6,035 nt of DNA from Gemmatimonadota bacterium (GTDB taxonomy: Bacteria > Gemmatimonadota > Gemmatimonadetes > Longimicrobiales > Gaopeijiaceae): NCBI GenBank assembly GCA_007129525.1, contig SKVI01000335.1, positions 1 to 6,035 on the forward strand, read 5' to 3'. The position numbers and the translations under genes were made by a program. Below the pieces are notes generated by a model. It saw only the letters and a program-made list of their open reading frames with translations. It was not told the DNA's origin and did no database searches. Positions 5,437 through 6,035 of the stretch are shown here, in pieces; positions within the stretch are counted from its first letter, which is position 1, and each line of letters begins with the position of its first letter.

Positions 5437-6035
5437 ATGAGCTCTTTCGAGACCCCTCCCAGGGACGACCCCGCCGAGTTCCGACGGCGTGTGGACGAAG
5501 CCTTCCAGGAGGCGCTGGAGCTTGCCGGAGCCGAGCGGGATCCCTTCCTGGAGAGGCTGGCCCGTGACGAGCCGGACGTGCACCGCGAGCTGGTGCGCCT
5601 CCTGGAGTTGGAAGCTGACGCGGCACGGTTCATGGATGAGTCGCAGCGAGCCATCTCCGAGGCGGTGGTGGACGGGCTGGGGCGTTTTCAATGGTGCGAG
5701 GCCGACGAAATCCAGGGGCTCATGGTGGGTCGGTATCGGCTCCTGGAAGAGATCGGACGAGGTGGGGCCGGTACCGTGTACCTGGCGGAGCGGGCCGACG
5801 GGTCCTTCGAGCAGCAGGTGGCCGTCAAGGTGCTCCGGCGGGGCCTCGACACCGACGACACCGTGCGTCGCTTTCTGGCCGAACGGAGAATCCTGGCTTC
5901 GCTCCACCACGACAGTATTGCGGCGGTCTACGATGGCGGGGCCACCGACGACGGACGCCCGTACTTCGTCATGGAGTACGTTCAGGGTCGGCCCATCACG
6001 GAGTATGCCGATGCCCACGAACTCTCGGTGGAGGA
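5437..6035 (+). CDS. Serine/threonine protein kinase, Hanks type (3' partial)
   Basis: The first 199 residues of a eukaryote-like protein kinase; the frame is open at the window edge. Residues 10-70 form the helical region usual in kinases of Gemmatimonadota and Acidobacteriota, including FQEALELAGAERDPFLERL and VHRELVRLLELE. The kinase domain starts near VGRYRLLEEIG (97-107). It has the glycine loop GRGGAGTVY (107-115), the ATP-binding Lys131 in VAVKVL, a likely alpha-C Glu149 in RRFLAERRIL, and the hinge YFVMEYVQG. The catalytic HRD and DFG motifs lie beyond the window, so activity cannot be confirmed, but every N-lobe residue that can be checked is intact. Such proteins commonly continue into a membrane segment and TPR or WD40/TolB repeats, which cannot be seen here. 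No strong ribosome binding site precedes the ATG; there is no upstream in-frame ATG nearby, and the N-terminus fits the family. Confidence 0.93.
   Translation, partial: MSSFETPPRDDPAEFRRRVDEAFQEALELAGAERDPFLERLARDEPDVHRELVRLLELEADAARFMDESQRAISEAVVDGLGRFQWCEADEIQGLMVGRYRLLEEIGRGGAGTVYLAERADGSFEQQVAVKVLRRGLDTDDTVRRFLAERRILASLHHDSIAAVYDGGATDDGRPYFVMEYVQGRPITEYADAHELSVE

Noticed and set aside
5161..6018. A 285-residue minus-strand frame opposite the kinase
   Set aside because: It is antisense to a clear kinase N-lobe and overlaps the start of the SprT-like gene; no family features are visible.

Overview
The window is GC-rich throughout and tightly packed with genes. The gene types suggest a soil or marine bacterium of the Gemmatimonadota or a similar lineage. 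These are a SARP-type winged-helix protein fused to TolB-like and TPR domains, a Hanks-type kinase with the N-terminal helical region seen in Gemmatimonadota and Acidobacteriota kinases, and a metal-dependent amidohydrolase. This assignment rests on protein architecture only; no rRNA or other marker gene is present.

Layout. Bases 1-789 (+) hold the C-terminal part of an imidazolonepropionase-like amidohydrolase, whose start lies upstream of the window. A spacer of about 215 bases has two small hairpins and one AT-rich patch. Bases 1005-3530 (+) encode a large regulator: an N-terminal SARP/BTAD-like cytoplasmic part, three membrane helices, a TolB-like domain and a C-terminal run of TPRs. A small cupredoxin-like protein without a signal peptide follows at 3572-3922 (+), probably in the same transcript. 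A GC-rich hairpin at 3921-3947 separates it from two genes on the other strand: an acidic, possibly C2-like protein (3951-4391) and, upstream of it, a SprT-like zinc metalloprotease with a very basic N-terminal half (4511-5305). A 131-base divergent intergenic region then leads to a Ser/Thr protein kinase (5437 to the window edge, +), cut inside its catalytic domain.

How the parts relate. The regulator and the kinase are both signalling proteins, but nothing in the window links them directly. The clearest architectural point is that positive-inside charge places the regulator's winged helix in the cytoplasm and its TolB/TPR part outside the membrane, a ToxR/CadC-like layout built from a SARP-type module. 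The cupredoxin-like protein is the least typical small gene. I see no CRISPR array, insertion sequence, tRNA or rRNA, and no convincing evidence of a wholly new multi-gene system.
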